The position numbers and the translations under genes were made by a program. From Rhodococcoides kyotonense (GTDB taxonomy: Bacteria; Actinomycetota; Actinomycetes; Mycobacteriales; Mycobacteriaceae), in assembly GCF_900188125.1 (NCBI RefSeq), contig NZ_FZOW01000003.1, positions 124,001 to 188,000 on the forward strand: a stretch of 64,000 bases of DNA, in the 5' to 3' direction. The first letter of the stretch is position 1. Each line of letters begins with the position of its first letter. The notes beneath the pieces are model-generated. The model saw only the letters and a list, made by a program, of their open reading frames with translations, had not been told where the DNA came from and did not search any database. This document shows positions 1 through 12,129 of the stretch, piece by piece.

Positions 1-825
<825 letters not shown>

Positions 826-967
826 GCGTGTGTACCTCCGCTGTTATCGCTTGGTTCAAGGCAGTGATCGACGTACACCTTACCGGTGAGGCTCCCGGCA
901 CCGGCGGCCGCTACCTGCGGCAACCCACCCAGCCAGCGTTTATGGAGGCGCTCTAGCATCTGTTCGA

Positions 968-2587
968 GTGAGCGATCCGACCCTGCCTCCCCGGCCGAGC
1001 GCGCGCAGGATCTTGTTCGGTCTGCCGTCGGCGGGACGCAAGTGGCCCGGCGGCGTTCGGGCCGCGCTGGCATTCGGGATTCCGGCGTCGCTCGCGTGGC
1101 TTCTCGGCCACCAGGATGCGGTTCTTCTGATCGTCTCGGGCAGTTTCGCGGTCATCTACGGCGAGGGCAAGCCGTATCGCGCACGGTGGCGCGTCGTGCT
1201 GACCGCGGGAGCTGCGTTGGTGACGTCGGTGTGGATCGGTGCGTCGTCGGGAACGAGTCCTGTCCCTCTCGTGCCTGTTCTGACGCTGTCGGTCGTCGCC
1301 GCGATTGCCGTCTATGTCGTCGCGGCGCTGCGCATCGGCGTGCCAGGCGCCTTCTTCTTCGTCCTCGTCTGCGCGATGTCCTCGTATCTCCCGAGCGCCG
1401 ACATCTCGCCGACGACGGCAGCAGCCTGGGCCGCGACGGGTGCCGTCACCGCCGCGATCGTCGCGATGTCGCCGGTCCTGTGGGCCCCGCACGCGCCGGA
1501 GCGGCAGGCGGTGTGTGCCGCCGTCGCGGCCGTCGCGGCCCATGGCGTGGATCCGAGCGTCAGGAGAACGGCCGGGTCACGACTGCACGTGGCCTGGAAA
1601 GCCGTGTACGACGCCGGTCTGCCGCGTCGATCCCCGCGGCCGGCTCTCGTCACGACATTGTTCGACGCCCAACTGCGCTTCGCGGCTGCTGTACGCGCGG
1701 GCGGCGGTCTCGATCCCGACGACGCAAGCGACGTGCTTCCGTTGGATCGCCCGAGTGTGCGGTACCGATTGGCACGGTCCCTCGATCGCCGCTCGCACGC
1801 GCTGGCGACGTCCGCGCGCGTGTTCGCTGCCGCGCTCGTCGCGGGTGGTTCGGCCGTCGTACTCGGTCTGCCGCGACCGGACTGGGCCGTTCTCGGTGCC
1901 GTTCTCGTTCTGCAGCAGGGACCGGACCGCATCCATGGCAGTTACCGGGGATTGCTTCGGCTCGGCGGCACCGTGCTCGGGGTCGGCGTCTTCGCGCTGC
2001 TGCAGTTCGTATCTGTTCCCGGTGCGGCCGTCATCGGTGTGGTCATGGCGCTTCAGTTCCTCATCGAGGTGTCGGTGCCGCGCAACTACGGCCTCGCCGT
2101 CGTGTTCATCACGCCGCTCGCACTGACGATCGGCACGTTGTCGCACCCCGGTGCGTCGACGTCCGCCGTCGTCGCGGATCGGATCGTCGAGACGGTTCTC
2201 GGCGTCGCCGTCGCCTTCATCGCACTGTGGGGCGCCCAGCGCCACGCGTTCCGACGCGCACTGCTGTGGTCCGACGGGCGGGTTCTCTCGCTGTCCGACG
2301 CACTCGTGCAGTGCGTGACGACGTCGCACCCGTCGGATCCGCGGTGCCTGGAGCTTCGCCGCGACGTGCAGTTCGAACTCGTCAACTCGGCCCTCGCCGG
2401 CGCGGAGGCAGCACACAACGATCGCCGCTGGGCCGCGTCGCAATGGACGCGTCATGTCGCGGTGGATCGCGTCGGATACGAGCTCCTCGCCCAGTGCGCG
2501 GTGGTCGCCGACAACGGCTCGTTCGGCGACCCGTCTCCGTGGGCCTCGAGAATCGGCGACCTCCACTCGCTACCGAAACAGCACTGA
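968..2587 (+). CDS. FUSC-family integral membrane protein (aromatic-acid/fusaric-acid exporter-like)
   Basis: 539 residues with two blocks of hydrophobic helices (about residues 30-165 and 275-405) separated and followed by soluble arginine-rich segments. This is the usual FUSC / aromatic-acid exporter layout. The second block contains the FUSC_2-like stretch around VLGAVLVLQQGPDRIHGSY. The likely role is efflux of small organic acids at the cytoplasmic membrane; the substrate is unknown. The GTG start at 968 has a -10-like TAGCAT at 954-959 only eight bases upstream and no close ribosome site, so the mRNA may be leaderless. Divergent from ask, 142 bp apart. Confidence 0.8.
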   Translation: MSDPTLPPRPSARRILFGLPSAGRKWPGGVRAALAFGIPASLAWLLGHQDAVLLIVSGSFAVIYGEGKPYRARWRVVLTAGAALVTSVWIGASSGTSPVPLVPVLTLSVVAAIAVYVVAALRIGVPGAFFFVLVCAMSSYLPSADISPTTAAAWAATGAVTAAIVAMSPVLWAPHAPERQAVCAAVAAVAAHGVDPSVRRTAGSRLHVAWKAVYDAGLPRRSPRPALVTTLFDAQLRFAAAVRAGGGLDPDDASDVLPLDRPSVRYRLARSLDRRSHALATSARVFAAALVAGGSAVVLGLPRPDWAVLGAVLVLQQGPDRIHGSYRGLLRLGGTVLGVGVFALLQFVSVPGAAVIGVVMALQFLIEVSVPRNYGLAVVFITPLALTIGTLSHPGASTSAVVADRIVETVLGVAVAFIALWGAQRHAFRRALLWSDGRVLSLSDALVQCVTTSHPSDPRCLELRRDVQFELVNSALAGAEAAHNDRRWAASQWTRHVAVDRVGYELLAQCAVVADNGSFGDPSPWASRIGDLHSLPKQH

Positions 2588-2833
2588 CGGTCCGGTTCCG
2601 TAGGGCGTTTCAGGATGCCCGTTTCGATACGCTCCGTGTTTGCGAGCTGCCGTTCTCATCGGGGGCACGAAACAATCTGCGCCCGAGCACCTTCTCGGTT
2701 CACCGACCCGAAACCGCCTGGACGGTAATACTATTGACGAGTCCGCTCACGAGGTGGACGTCTGCTCATCGATGTCGGGCCAACGGCACCAATCCGGCCC
2801 GCGTGCGCCTTGCCGTCGGGAGGGTCGGTTCGG

Positions 2834-5437
2834 ATGACCACGTTGCCATGTTCTGTGCCGCATCTGCGATGCCGAGTACCCGGGCGCCCCGGCGCCACCA
2901 TTCGTCGTGCCCGTCTGCTCGACGCGTTGAACGACGCAGTCGCACAGCCCGGCACCGTCACATTGCTCACTGCGCCTGCCGGTTCCGGAAAGACGACGTT
3001 GCTCGTCGACTGGTTGACCGACAGCCGGACGTCGGTCGCCTGGCTGTCCGTCGACGAAACGGACAACTCGCTCGCGTCGTTGCGCCAGTGCATCGCATCG
3101 GCACTGATGCAGAGCGGATCGACTGCCGTCGCCGACGCGGTCGCCGATCTCCCCGCCCCTGGTGAACCGGGCTACGAGAACTACAGCGCTCTGTTGTTCG
3201 CGGCGCTGGAGAGTGTCGACGAGCCGGTGCTCATGGTGCTCGACGACGCCCATCTCCTGCACGACTCCGACGTTCTGGTCGCGTTGGGAAACTTTCTGCA
3301 CTGGCCTCCGCCCAACGTGCACACGGTGATCGCCGGCCGGTTCGAACCTCCACTCGCACTGCAGAAACTGCGCCTCGACGGTCGCGTCCGGGACGTCACG
3401 ACCGACGACATGGCGTTCACCCGCGCAGAGGCCGACACGATGTTCGCGGAATCTGGAATCCTGTTGAGCAGCAGCGCGTTCGACGCCGTCATCGCACGAA
3501 CACAAGGCTGGGCAGCGGGCCTACGGATGGCCGCGATGACGCTGGCCGACCATCCCGATCCCGGCTCTGCGGTCGAGAAGTTCACCGGCTCGCAGCACAG
3601 CGTCGCCGACTATCTCGTCAGCGAGGTGCTCGCAGGGCTGACACCCGACGTCCGACGTTTCCTCGTCGAGACATCCGTACCCGCCTGGTTCACCGTCGAT
3701 CTCGCCGAGCAGCTCACCGGCGTCCGCGATGCGCGCGGGACGCTCGACATGCTGCTGGCCCGCAACTTCCTGATCGAGCAGACCCCTGGCCCCGAACTCA
3801 CCTACCGCTATCACCCGCTCATGCGCGAGTATCTGCGCGCCGAGATGTACCGGCTGGGCGCCGCGCAGGTACGAAACCTGGAAACCGTTGCTTCACAATG
3901 GTTCACCGATTCACGACAGCCTCTCAACGCACTCGAACACAGTACCCATTCCGGCGACGGGCCGGCCATCGTCGCCACGTTGACCGCGTCGGGGCTCGAT
4001 CTTGTTCTGGAAGGGCATTCGGACGCGATTCTCGGCGCCCTCGAACACAGCCCACGCACGGTGTCGGACTCGACGTACGGCCGATTGCTCGGCGCTGCAG
4101 CACATTTGACCAACGGAAATACGGCACCCGCGATCTCGACGCTGACCGCATTGCGACGTCGCGCATCGGAAGACCCCGAATCGGAACTGCTGCGCCGCGT
4201 ACTAGAGGTTCAGGCCGCGATGCAGACCGGCAACATTCGCGCCGCGCTCGAGCACCTCGAAATCCTCGACATCGGGCAGGCGGACAGCCCTGGCCTCGAC
4301 GCGTTCACGCTCGCGACCGCGGGCATCGCGAGGCTGTATCTGGGACGCACGACCGAGGCCCGACGGCTGCTCGTCGACGCGACGTCCCACGCGCGTGCGG
4401 GACGACTGCATCGCACGGCACTGATGTGCATGACGGCGACCACCGCGGCGAACCTGCTCGACGGACACCTCGACGACGCTCTGCACGGGTCTCGTGCCGC
4501 CGTCGACTACGCCCGGAGCAACGCGATAGGAGATACCGAGATCGCCGACGCGGCCCTGTCGCTCGCTGCTGTCGTCGCGCATCTGCGTATGGACGCCGTG
4601 TCTCATTCGACGACGCTGTGGGCGTCGATCGGTTTCGCATCGGAGCCCGTCGTCGCCGATTACGGGCGCCGCACGGCGAGCGCACTGCACACGCGCACCG
4701 ACGCTCGTGGTGTGCCGCGGATAGGGCGCGAGTGGATCGAGTACGAGCGCCCGGTCATTCCCGGTCTCGAGGCCCTGCTGGCTCCCGTCGTCCAGCAGAA
4801 GTACTTCGCGGCGGGTGAGTCGCTGTGGGCTGCCGAACTGGTCGGGGTGACGTCGCGTCGGCTCGGCCGGACCGGGGAGGTCTCGTTGCTCGCCGCCGAC
4901 GTGCATCGACGAGCAGGCCGGCTCGACGCAGCGGAATCGGAGCTCACTCCGGTCGTCGACGGAACCCGGCACTGCGCGAGCCCGGTGACATCGATACGTG
5001 CGCTGCTCGCTGCATCGTCGATCGCGCATACGCGTCGTAACCCGACGAAGGCGTACGAGCTGGCGGTACGCGCGTTGACCCTCGCCGAGCCGGAACGGAT
5101 TCTTCGTCCGTTCGCCGAGGCCGGACAGAACGTGCGCGACGTACTGACGCGCAATCACGGCAGGTTCGGCCGCCTCGAATCGTTCGCCGACGAGGCCCGC
5201 GCCGCGATACCTGCGGGTCGAGCCGACACCGCACCTCGGTCGTCGACGTCGCTCACTCCGCGCGAGCTCGAGCTCCTTCGGGAGCTGCCGTCGTGGCGGA
5301 CCGCGGAGCAGATCGCGTCGGACCATTTCGTGTCCGTCAACACCATCAAGACGCACCTGCGGGGCATCTACCGGAAGCTCGAGGTCCGGTCCCGTCGGGA
5401 TGCGATCGCCGCTGCCCATGAGCTGGGGCTCCTCTGA
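2834..5437 (+). CDS. MalT-like (LAL) LuxR-family transcriptional regulator
   Basis: 867 residues. N-terminal STAND-type ATPase with Walker A APAGSGKTT (about residues 46-54) and Walker B VLMVLDDAH. A winged-helix/AAA lid and a long TPR-like helical middle follow. The C-terminal LuxR helix-turn-helix runs from SLTPRELELL through SVNTIKTHLRGIYRKLEVRSR. Proteins of this build are ATP-dependent activators that need an inducer; the inducer here is unknown. I chose ATG 2834 because GGGAGGG lies about 6-10 bases upstream; an in-frame TTG at 2810 is less likely. The gene is followed directly by copy A of the palindrome family. Nothing shows its targets; FUSC upstream is a candidate by position only. 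Confidence 0.9.
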   Translation: MTTLPCSVPHLRCRVPGRPGATIRRARLLDALNDAVAQPGTVTLLTAPAGSGKTTLLVDWLTDSRTSVAWLSVDETDNSLASLRQCIASALMQSGSTAVADAVADLPAPGEPGYENYSALLFAALESVDEPVLMVLDDAHLLHDSDVLVALGNFLHWPPPNVHTVIAGRFEPPLALQKLRLDGRVRDVTTDDMAFTRAEADTMFAESGILLSSSAFDAVIARTQGWAAGLRMAAMTLADHPDPGSAVEKFTGSQHSVADYLVSEVLAGLTPDVRRFLVETSVPAWFTVDLAEQLTGVRDARGTLDMLLARNFLIEQTPGPELTYRYHPLMREYLRAEMYRLGAAQVRNLETVASQWFTDSRQPLNALEHSTHSGDGPAIVATLTASGLDLVLEGHSDAILGALEHSPRTVSDSTYGRLLGAAAHLTNGNTAPAISTLTALRRRASEDPESELLRRVLEVQAAMQTGNIRAALEHLEILDIGQADSPGLDAFTLATAGIARLYLGRTTEARRLLVDATSHARAGRLHRTALMCMTATTAANLLDGHLDDALHGSRAAVDYARSNAIGDTEIADAALSLAAVVAHLRMDAVSHSTTLWASIGFASEPVVADYGRRTASALHTRTDARGVPRIGREWIEYERPVIPGLEALLAPVVQQKYFAAGESLWAAELVGVTSRRLGRTGEVSLLAADVHRRAGRLDAAESELTPVVDGTRHCASPVTSIRALLAASSIAHTRRNPTKAYELAVRALTLAEPERILRPFAEAGQNVRDVLTRNHGRFGRLESFADEARAAIPAGRADTAPRSSTSLTPRELELLRELPSWRTAEQIASDHFVSVNTIKTHLRGIYRKLEVRSRRDAIAAAHELGLL

Positions 5438-5441
5438 GGCG

Positions 5442-5504
5442 GCTTCGCCGCATGTGCACGGAAATACATAGCCCTCTATGTATTTCCGTGCACATGCGCG
5501 AAGC
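5442..5504. repeat. Palindromic element copy A
   Basis: Inverted repeat with arms of about 29 bases around loop CCCT (5472-5475). The core arm is GTGCACGGAAATACATAG, and outer arms GCTTCGC...GCGAAGC extend the pairing. It begins 5 bases after the LuxR stop codon and lies before a co-directional small gene. Same family as elements at 25722, 30054, 31181, 37095, 42187, 43743 and, diverged, 49172. A terminator role is plausible, but there is no U-tract after the stem. Confidence 0.9.
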
Positions 5505-5593
5505 GCACTTCACCATCTGCGGGTGATGCCACCCGCGCCGATGTCTTGGACTCTGGAGTTCATAGTCAGACGCGGACCCGAAGGAGCGGCACC

Positions 5594-5827
5594 ATGGCGC
5601 AGCCTGCCGACATCGATGCACGGGGAATCCGATACGAGTTCGTCGTCGAGGGGTCGTTGTCCGACCGCGCGAAAGCAGCCTTTCCGGATCTGGCCGTCTC
5701 CCACGTTCCACTGACCTACACGCGACTGTTCGGACCTCTGGACGACGACACCGCGCTGCGCGGAATGCTGGCTCGATTCGATGCGCTCGGGTTGACCCTC
5801 GTCGAGCTCAGACGGCTTCCGGACTGA
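5594..5827 (+). CDS. Conserved small hypothetical protein
   Basis: 77 residues starting MAQPADIDARGIRYEF. The ATG at 5594 follows GAAGGAGCGGCACC, a good ribosome site, which is the main reason for calling it real. It is acidic and soluble, with no membrane segment, signal peptide or cysteine. The C-terminal half (TALRGMLARFDALGLTLVELRRLPD region) looks like a helix-strand unit seen in small actinobacterial proteins with no assigned function. It sits alone between palindrome copy A and the leuA leader. I do not recognise the family. Confidence 0.7.
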   Translation: MAQPADIDARGIRYEFVVEGSLSDRAKAAFPDLAVSHVPLTYTRLFGPLDDDTALRGMLARFDALGLTLVELRRLPD

Positions 5828-5881
5828 CGTGCTCCCCAACCCGACCGTTGGGGGCTTGTGCCCGGTAGTACACTCGCTTCC

Positions 5882-7812
<1,931 letters not shown>

Positions 7813-7828
7813 AACCAGCTCGCACCGG

Positions 7829-7871
7829 ACTCCCGCTACTGTCGATCACCTGTGACCGACAGTGCGGGAGT
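7829..7871. terminator. Hairpin between leuA and the MFS gene
   Basis: ACTCCCGCTACTGTCG (7829-7844) pairs with CGACAGTGCGGGAGT (7857-7871) with one bulged T. The loop holds the stop codon of the minus-strand MFS gene (7846-7848), so the right arm is also the MFS C-terminal coding sequence. It could end transcription from both sides. No clear U-run. Confidence 0.6.
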
Positions 7872-9348
7872 GTCGGGCGAACAGCGAGACCGCCACGGTG
7901 AGAACCGCTACCGCGATCATGGCTGCGACCGTTCGTCCGTAGCCGGTCAGCAATTGTTCGACGGCTGAATCCGATATCTCGCTGATCGTGCCTGCGAACA
8001 CGAACTTGCGTAGTTCGAGAGGAAGCGCACTCGTCACGACGGACAGAATGACCGCGGTACCGACGACGAACCCGCTGGTCTGCAGCAGCAGGCGCATGGC
8101 ATTCGCGATACCGAGTCGTTCGTCGGGCAGATCTCCCATGATCGCGGTCGCATTGGATGGCATGAAGAGGCCGGATCCGAATCCCGCCACGGCCAACCCG
8201 ACGAGAAGAACCCACAGCGGCATTCGACCCGTGGTTCCGACGAACAGGACGACGAGGGCGACCACCGTCACGATGTTGCCGACGACGGCGAGCGTCGACG
8301 GGGAAACGGTGCGTTGCAGGGGGCCCGAACTCAGTGATGCCGTCAACGCAGCGACCGCCACTGGAAGCACCATCACGCCCGCGACGAGCGGTGTGACACC
8401 CGATACCGCCTGGAAGTACAGCGCCATCAGGAGTACGACTCCGCTCTGCGAGATCGAGTTGAGGAACGACGCGAGTAACCCGAATCCGAACGGCCAGTGC
8501 TTGAACAGCGCGATGTCGATCAGCGGATCGTCGACGGACTTCTCGAACCACAGGAACAATGGGACTATCGCGGCACTGACCAGTAGTCCGCCGATGACGA
8601 GCGGGTGGGACCAACCGAGCGATGTAGCTTGAGACAGCGCCGCAAGACCACACGTCAGTGCGACGAGAATCATCGCGTTGCCCCGCAGATCGAGCGAGTA
8701 CGAACGAGAAGTGGACGCCGTCGGTTTCAAAGCTACGAATCCCCAGATCAGGCACAGAATTCCGATCGGGACATTGAACCAGAACACCCATCGCCAGCCC
8801 GCCTGCTGGGCGAGGAGACCACCGAGCGTCGGCCCGCACAGTTGCGCGATGGAGAACGACGCGAGGTAGATGCCCATACCCTCGCCGAGGCGTCGGCGCG
8901 GAAAGGCTGCAGTGACGAGAGCGGCACTGTTGGTCAACAGCATCGCGCCGCCAGCGGCCTGAATCACCCGGAACCCCACCAGCCACCAAGCATTGGGGGC
9001 AAGCCCGCACGCGACGCTTCCCACGGTGTAGAAGGCAAGGCCGGTGAGATACATCTTTCTGCGACCGAACATGTCGGCCATACGGCCGAATGCCACCAAG
9101 AGCACAGTGTTGGTGAGCATGTAGGCCAGAAGGATCCAACTGGCCGCGAGGCTGCTGGCGTCGAAATGCCTTGCGACGGTGGGTAAGGCGACGTTCAGCG
9201 CACTGCCCGACATGCCGATCACCATGCTGGCGAAGGCGACGACGCTCAACGTTCTCCACGCGTCGCGCATCATGTCGCGTTCGGAACCGTCAGTTCCTGG
9301 CGCGTCGGTTTCGATATCGGTGTCGTTCGCCTCGGGTCGCGCTGTCAC
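7846..9348 (-). CDS. MFS transporter, DHA2 (14-helix, EmrB/QacA-like) family
   Basis: 500 residues, about 14 hydrophobic helices. Motif A-like GRMADMFGRRKMYL lies between helices 2 and 3, and the family's antiporter motif C-like stretch AQLCGPTLGGLLAQ in helix 5. Such proteins use the proton gradient to export drugs or metabolites. The GTG start at 9348 overlaps the TGA of the MBL gene by four bases (GTGA), so translation is probably coupled and both are in one operon. That operon has a TCTAGAA-type operator, suggesting export of an intermediate or toxic substrate of the neighbouring catabolic cluster. An N-terminal in-frame extension overlapping the MBL gene is rejected. Confidence 0.9.
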   Translation of the reverse strand: MTARPEANDTDIETDAPGTDGSERDMMRDAWRTLSVVAFASMVIGMSGSALNVALPTVARHFDASSLAASWILLAYMLTNTVLLVAFGRMADMFGRRKMYLTGLAFYTVGSVACGLAPNAWWLVGFRVIQAAGGAMLLTNSAALVTAAFPRRRLGEGMGIYLASFSIAQLCGPTLGGLLAQQAGWRWVFWFNVPIGILCLIWGFVALKPTASTSRSYSLDLRGNAMILVALTCGLAALSQATSLGWSHPLVIGGLLVSAAIVPLFLWFEKSVDDPLIDIALFKHWPFGFGLLASFLNSISQSGVVLLMALYFQAVSGVTPLVAGVMVLPVAVAALTASLSSGPLQRTVSPSTLAVVGNIVTVVALVVLFVGTTGRMPLWVLLVGLAVAGFGSGLFMPSNATAIMGDLPDERLGIANAMRLLLQTSGFVVGTAVILSVVTSALPLELRKFVFAGTISEISDSAVEQLLTGYGRTVAAMIAVAVLTVAVSLFARHSRTVGHR

Positions 9349-10166
9349 TGGCCGACACCTGGCGCCGGGGACGTCGTCTCGTCCAGGAACGTGAGCATCG
9401 CCTGTACCGAACTGCGAGCCGCGTTGCGCACGTCGGGATCGGCGATATCCGGATACATTCGCGTAACCAGCGATTCGAGGGATGCGCTCGATTCCGCGCG
9501 CAATTCCCTGACCTGGTCGATACGACGATAGCGCGCCTGCAACCGACGCGCGGATGCCGCGGCCAGATCCTCGATCACCGGCCCGTGGCCGGGGCACGCT
9601 CGTACGAGTGCGGACGCGCCGAGGCGCTCCAGCGCGCTCAGACTGTCCAGCATCTCACCGAGCAGTCCCGGGTGCACCACCGGAGAACCGTTGCCCAGCA
9701 CTGTGTCTCCGGTGAACACGACTGCCTCGCTCAACAGGTGCACACATAGAGAATCGCGAGTATGACCGGGTGTCAGCATGATTCGAGCGTCCACGCCTCC
9801 CGCGAGAACCAATCGATCGCCGTCGGCCACCGCCGAACCCACGTCACGAGATGCCTTGGTGATAGGCGTGCCGGTGCGCTCGGACAATGCGGGCGCACCG
9901 CCTGCGTGATCGCCGTGACCGTGAGTGAGAACGATATGCGTGACGTGACGAGAACCTATCGCCGCAGCTACAGCCGCGGCGTGTGCTGCGTCGTCGGGAC
10001 CGGGGTCGATCACAGCGCACGACCGGGATTCGGGATCACCGACGATCCAGGTATTGGTCCCTTGGAACGTCCACGCACCGGCATTGGGGGCGAGCACCCA
10101 TTCGACCCTCGGGGCCACTCGGGTGGCGACACCGACGGATGGAAAATCGGTTCTGGAATTCGACAT
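9345..10166 (-). CDS. MBL-fold metallo-hydrolase
   Basis: 273 residues with the metallo-beta-lactamase metal motif THGHGDHAGG (HxHxDH), a later GHT and FTGD for the remaining ligands, and a CPGHG motif near residue 210. The layout resembles glyoxalase II / LACTB2-like hydrolases that cut thioesters or esters. ATG 10166 is preceded by AGAGAGG. An upstream in-frame ATG is rejected because it lies beyond the operator. First gene of a two-gene operon with the MFS exporter. A role in hydrolysing a CoA thioester or lactone of the cluster is inference. Confidence 0.88.
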   Translation of the reverse strand: MSNSRTDFPSVGVATRVAPRVEWVLAPNAGAWTFQGTNTWIVGDPESRSCAVIDPGPDDAAHAAAVAAAIGSRHVTHIVLTHGHGDHAGGAPALSERTGTPITKASRDVGSAVADGDRLVLAGGVDARIMLTPGHTRDSLCVHLLSEAVVFTGDTVLGNGSPVVHPGLLGEMLDSLSALERLGASALVRACPGHGPVIEDLAAASARRLQARYRRIDQVRELRAESSASLESLVTRMYPDIADPDVRNAARSSVQAMLTFLDETTSPAPGVGQ

Positions 10167-10175
10167 GTCAGCCTC

Positions 10176-10194
10176 TCTAGAAGACACTTCTAGA
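10176..10194. promoter_or_regulatory. TCTAGAA-type operator ahead of MBL-MFS operon
   Basis: TCTAGAAGACACTTCTAGA is a near-perfect 19-bp palindrome (8+3+8) starting 10 bases upstream of the MBL start codon. It shares spacing and half-sites with 18606-18624 and 18711-18729. Confidence 0.7.
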
Positions 10195-10247
10195 ATCGTA
10201 CTCCAGATAATGATCTTTACGTTGCGAAACATGTTCGGGCATAACAA

Positions 10248-10289
10248 AACCCTCGTGAGTGGTTGTACCGATGACCACTCACGAGGGTT
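10248..10289 (-). terminator. Intrinsic terminator of the TetR gene
   Basis: A 16-bp perfect stem, AACCCTCGTGAGTGGT (10248-10263) with ACCACTCACGAGGGTT (10274-10289). Read on the minus strand it lies 6 bases after the TetR stop and is followed by TTTTGTTATG, a recognisable T-rich tail. Confidence 0.85.
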
Positions 10290-10295
10290 GCGTCC

Positions 10296-10904
10296 CTACT
10301 TTGCCGCGATCTTCCTGATCATGTCGCACATGATGTCGGCAGCGACGTTGGCCTGTTTCTTGGTCTTGCAGTTCAGCACGACCTCGCGCGCCGACTCGAC
10401 GATGATGTCGGTGAGCACGCCGAGTGCGATGCGGTGCTCACTGTCGTCACCCGGCCCGAGCAGCGCCGAGTTCTGTCTGATCCACTCGATCCTGTTGTCC
10501 CGCCGCAGTTTTTCGAAACCCGGCGGGCCATCGGAGTCGATGAACACCAGCGCCACGTCGCGCCTCTGCCAACTGCCTGCCAGGAACGTGCGCGCGCCGA
10601 CGCAGAAAAGTTCGAGTGGATCCGTTGTGCCGCTGCGTCGTTCCGTCAGAACGGAGGACCGAACCTGCTCGAGATGTGCGGTGTTGTGGCGGTCCCACAG
10701 GGCGGTGAACAACTCGGACTTCCCGCCGAAGTGGTGATACAGGCTGCCGGTGCTGCTCCCTGCACGCTCGACGATGTCGGCGATGTTCGCGTTCAGAAAG
10801 CCCGCCTCGGCGAAAACCTCCAGCGCTGCATCGAGCAATTTGCGCTGCGTCTCACCGGTTTTGCTCCACTGCCACGTCGTCGTGACGACTGTCTTCTCGG
10901 CCAT
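10296..10904 (-). CDS. TetR/AcrR-family regulator, candidate local repressor
   Basis: 202 residues. N-terminal TetR DNA-binding domain (about residues 16-62: KLLDAALEVFAEAGF, then IADIVERAGSSTGSLYHHFGGKSELF). The helical ligand domain after it has no recognised ligand motif. ATG 10904 has GGTGGG upstream; longer in-frame starts are rejected because they run through the operator. An AATTCTAGAATT palindrome lies 44 bases upstream, suggesting autoregulation. The related TCTAGAA sites at 10176, 18606 and 18711 make this the best candidate regulator of the whole 9.3-24.4 kb block. The ligand is probably an acyl-CoA of the pathway (inference). Confidence 0.88.
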   Translation of the reverse strand: MAEKTVVTTTWQWSKTGETQRKLLDAALEVFAEAGFLNANIADIVERAGSSTGSLYHHFGGKSELFTALWDRHNTAHLEQVRSSVLTERRSGTTDPLELFCVGARTFLAGSWQRRDVALVFIDSDGPPGFEKLRRDNRIEWIRQNSALLGPGDDSEHRIALGVLTDIIVESAREVVLNCKTKKQANVAADIMCDMIRKIAAK

Positions 10905-10947
10905 ACCCACCCCAGCACTCGATCCACTGAACACCTGAAGCGAGCGT

Positions 10948-10959
10948 AATTCTAGAATT
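10948..10959. promoter_or_regulatory. Palindrome ahead of the TetR gene
   Basis: AATTCTAGAATT, a perfect 12-bp palindrome sharing the TTCTAGAA core of the 19-bp sites. It lacks the second half-site at the 12-bp spacing, so it may be a weaker or differently read autoregulatory site. Confidence 0.55.
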
Positions 10960-10992
10960 GGCGGGCGGTCAAGTCGTACGGACGGCTCGTCC

Positions 10993-12129
10993 TCAGGCAA
11001 CCCCCAGGATGAGCGTCGCGCCGGCCGCGAACATGCCGCCGTTTCCCTGCACCAGGCTCGTCCGTACGCCGTCGACCTGGGCCGGCGCAGTCCCACGCAG
11101 CTGGCGGACGGACTCCTGGATCGCGAACATCCCGTACATGCCGGTGTGGGTATAGGAGAGCCCGCCGCCGTTGGTGTTGACCGGAAGCCTGCCGCCCGGG
11201 GACGTATTGCCCTCGCGAACGAATTCGCCTGCCTCTCCCCTCCCCACGAAGCCCAGATCCTCGAGCCCGTACAACGGTAGGTGGGCGAACGCGTCGTAGA
11301 TCATCACGTGGTCGATGTCCGACGGAGACAGTCCCGCCTCTTGGAAGGCGGCAGCTCCAGCATTCTTGAAGCCTTTGAACGACGTGAAATCCTCCATCAT
11401 CGAGATGCCCGGCCCCTCGTAGCCCTCGCCGGTGCCGAGGATCTCGACCGGCGGAACGTCCAGGTCACGTGCACGATCTATCGTCGTCAACACGAGCGCA
11501 CCGCCGCCGTCGGTGACGAGACAGCATTCGAGCAGATGGAACGGCCATGCGATCACCGGTGAGTTCTGCACGTCGTCGACGCTGATGGGGTCGCGGAATT
11601 TCGCTCGCGGGTTCATTCCTGCCCATGTACGTTGCGCGACGGCAACATCGGCCAGATGGCGCGCCTGAGTTCCCGTCTCCTTCATGAACCGCAGGAACGG
11701 CAGCGTGAAACGACTGGGCGGACCGGTCACCCCGTAGGGCGCCTCGAACTGTCCGGGCAACGACGCGGGGTCGGGCGCGTACCCCGGAGCGCCCACTCGC
11801 GATCGCCCTGATTCACCATGCGTGATCAGGACGACAGAGCACTGCCCCGCCTGCAATGCCGCGACGGCATGGCGAACGTGCGTGAGAAACGAGGTTCCGC
11901 CGACGCTCGTCGTATCCATCCACCGCGGTTCGATACCGAGACTGTGTGCAACCGAGAGTGGGCCCGGCATCGATACCCCCGCGATCCCATCGACGTCCTT
12001 GGGATCGAGTCCGCAGTCCGCCAAAGCATTTCGGGCCGCTTCCAGATGCAGGCCAAGGGTCGACCGGTGCGGAAGCGTTCCGATCTCGTCCGTCTCGGCC
12101 GCGCCGACGATGGCGACGCGGGCGCTCAC
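10993..12129 (-). CDS. Thiolase-superfamily protein (Ltp/SCP-x aldolase-like)
   Basis: 378 residues with the thiolase fold of lipid-transfer-protein-type enzymes. It has the C-terminal NTNGGGLSYTHTGMYG (catalytic His) and YDAFAHLPLYGLEDLGF. The position of the thiolase nucleophile reads VGGTSFL (around residues 76-82) and has no cysteine. The C-terminal CxG motif is replaced by GNGGMFAAG. Both losses fit retro-aldolases such as Ltp2 rather than beta-ketothiolases; Ltp2 works with a DUF35 partner. Here the GTG start overlaps the TGA of a DUF35 gene by four bases (GTGA), matching that pairing. Last gene of the seven-gene operon. Predicted to cleave a beta-hydroxyacyl-CoA; the substrate is unknown. 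Confidence 0.85.
   Translation of the reverse strand: MSARVAIVGAAETDEIGTLPHRSTLGLHLEAARNALADCGLDPKDVDGIAGVSMPGPLSVAHSLGIEPRWMDTTSVGGTSFLTHVRHAVAALQAGQCSVVLITHGESGRSRVGAPGYAPDPASLPGQFEAPYGVTGPPSRFTLPFLRFMKETGTQARHLADVAVAQRTWAGMNPRAKFRDPISVDDVQNSPVIAWPFHLLECCLVTDGGGALVLTTIDRARDLDVPPVEILGTGEGYEGPGISMMEDFTSFKGFKNAGAAAFQEAGLSPSDIDHVMIYDAFAHLPLYGLEDLGFVGRGEAGEFVREGNTSPGGRLPVNTNGGGLSYTHTGMYGMFAIQESVRQLRGTAPAQVDGVRTSLVQGNGGMFAAGATLILGVA

Noticed and set aside
886..3165. Very long arginine-rich reading frame (759 codons) over the FUSC gene
   Set aside because: It lies in another frame of the FUSC gene, is low-complexity Arg/Ser-rich and has no family features. Long false frames are normal in GC-rich DNA.
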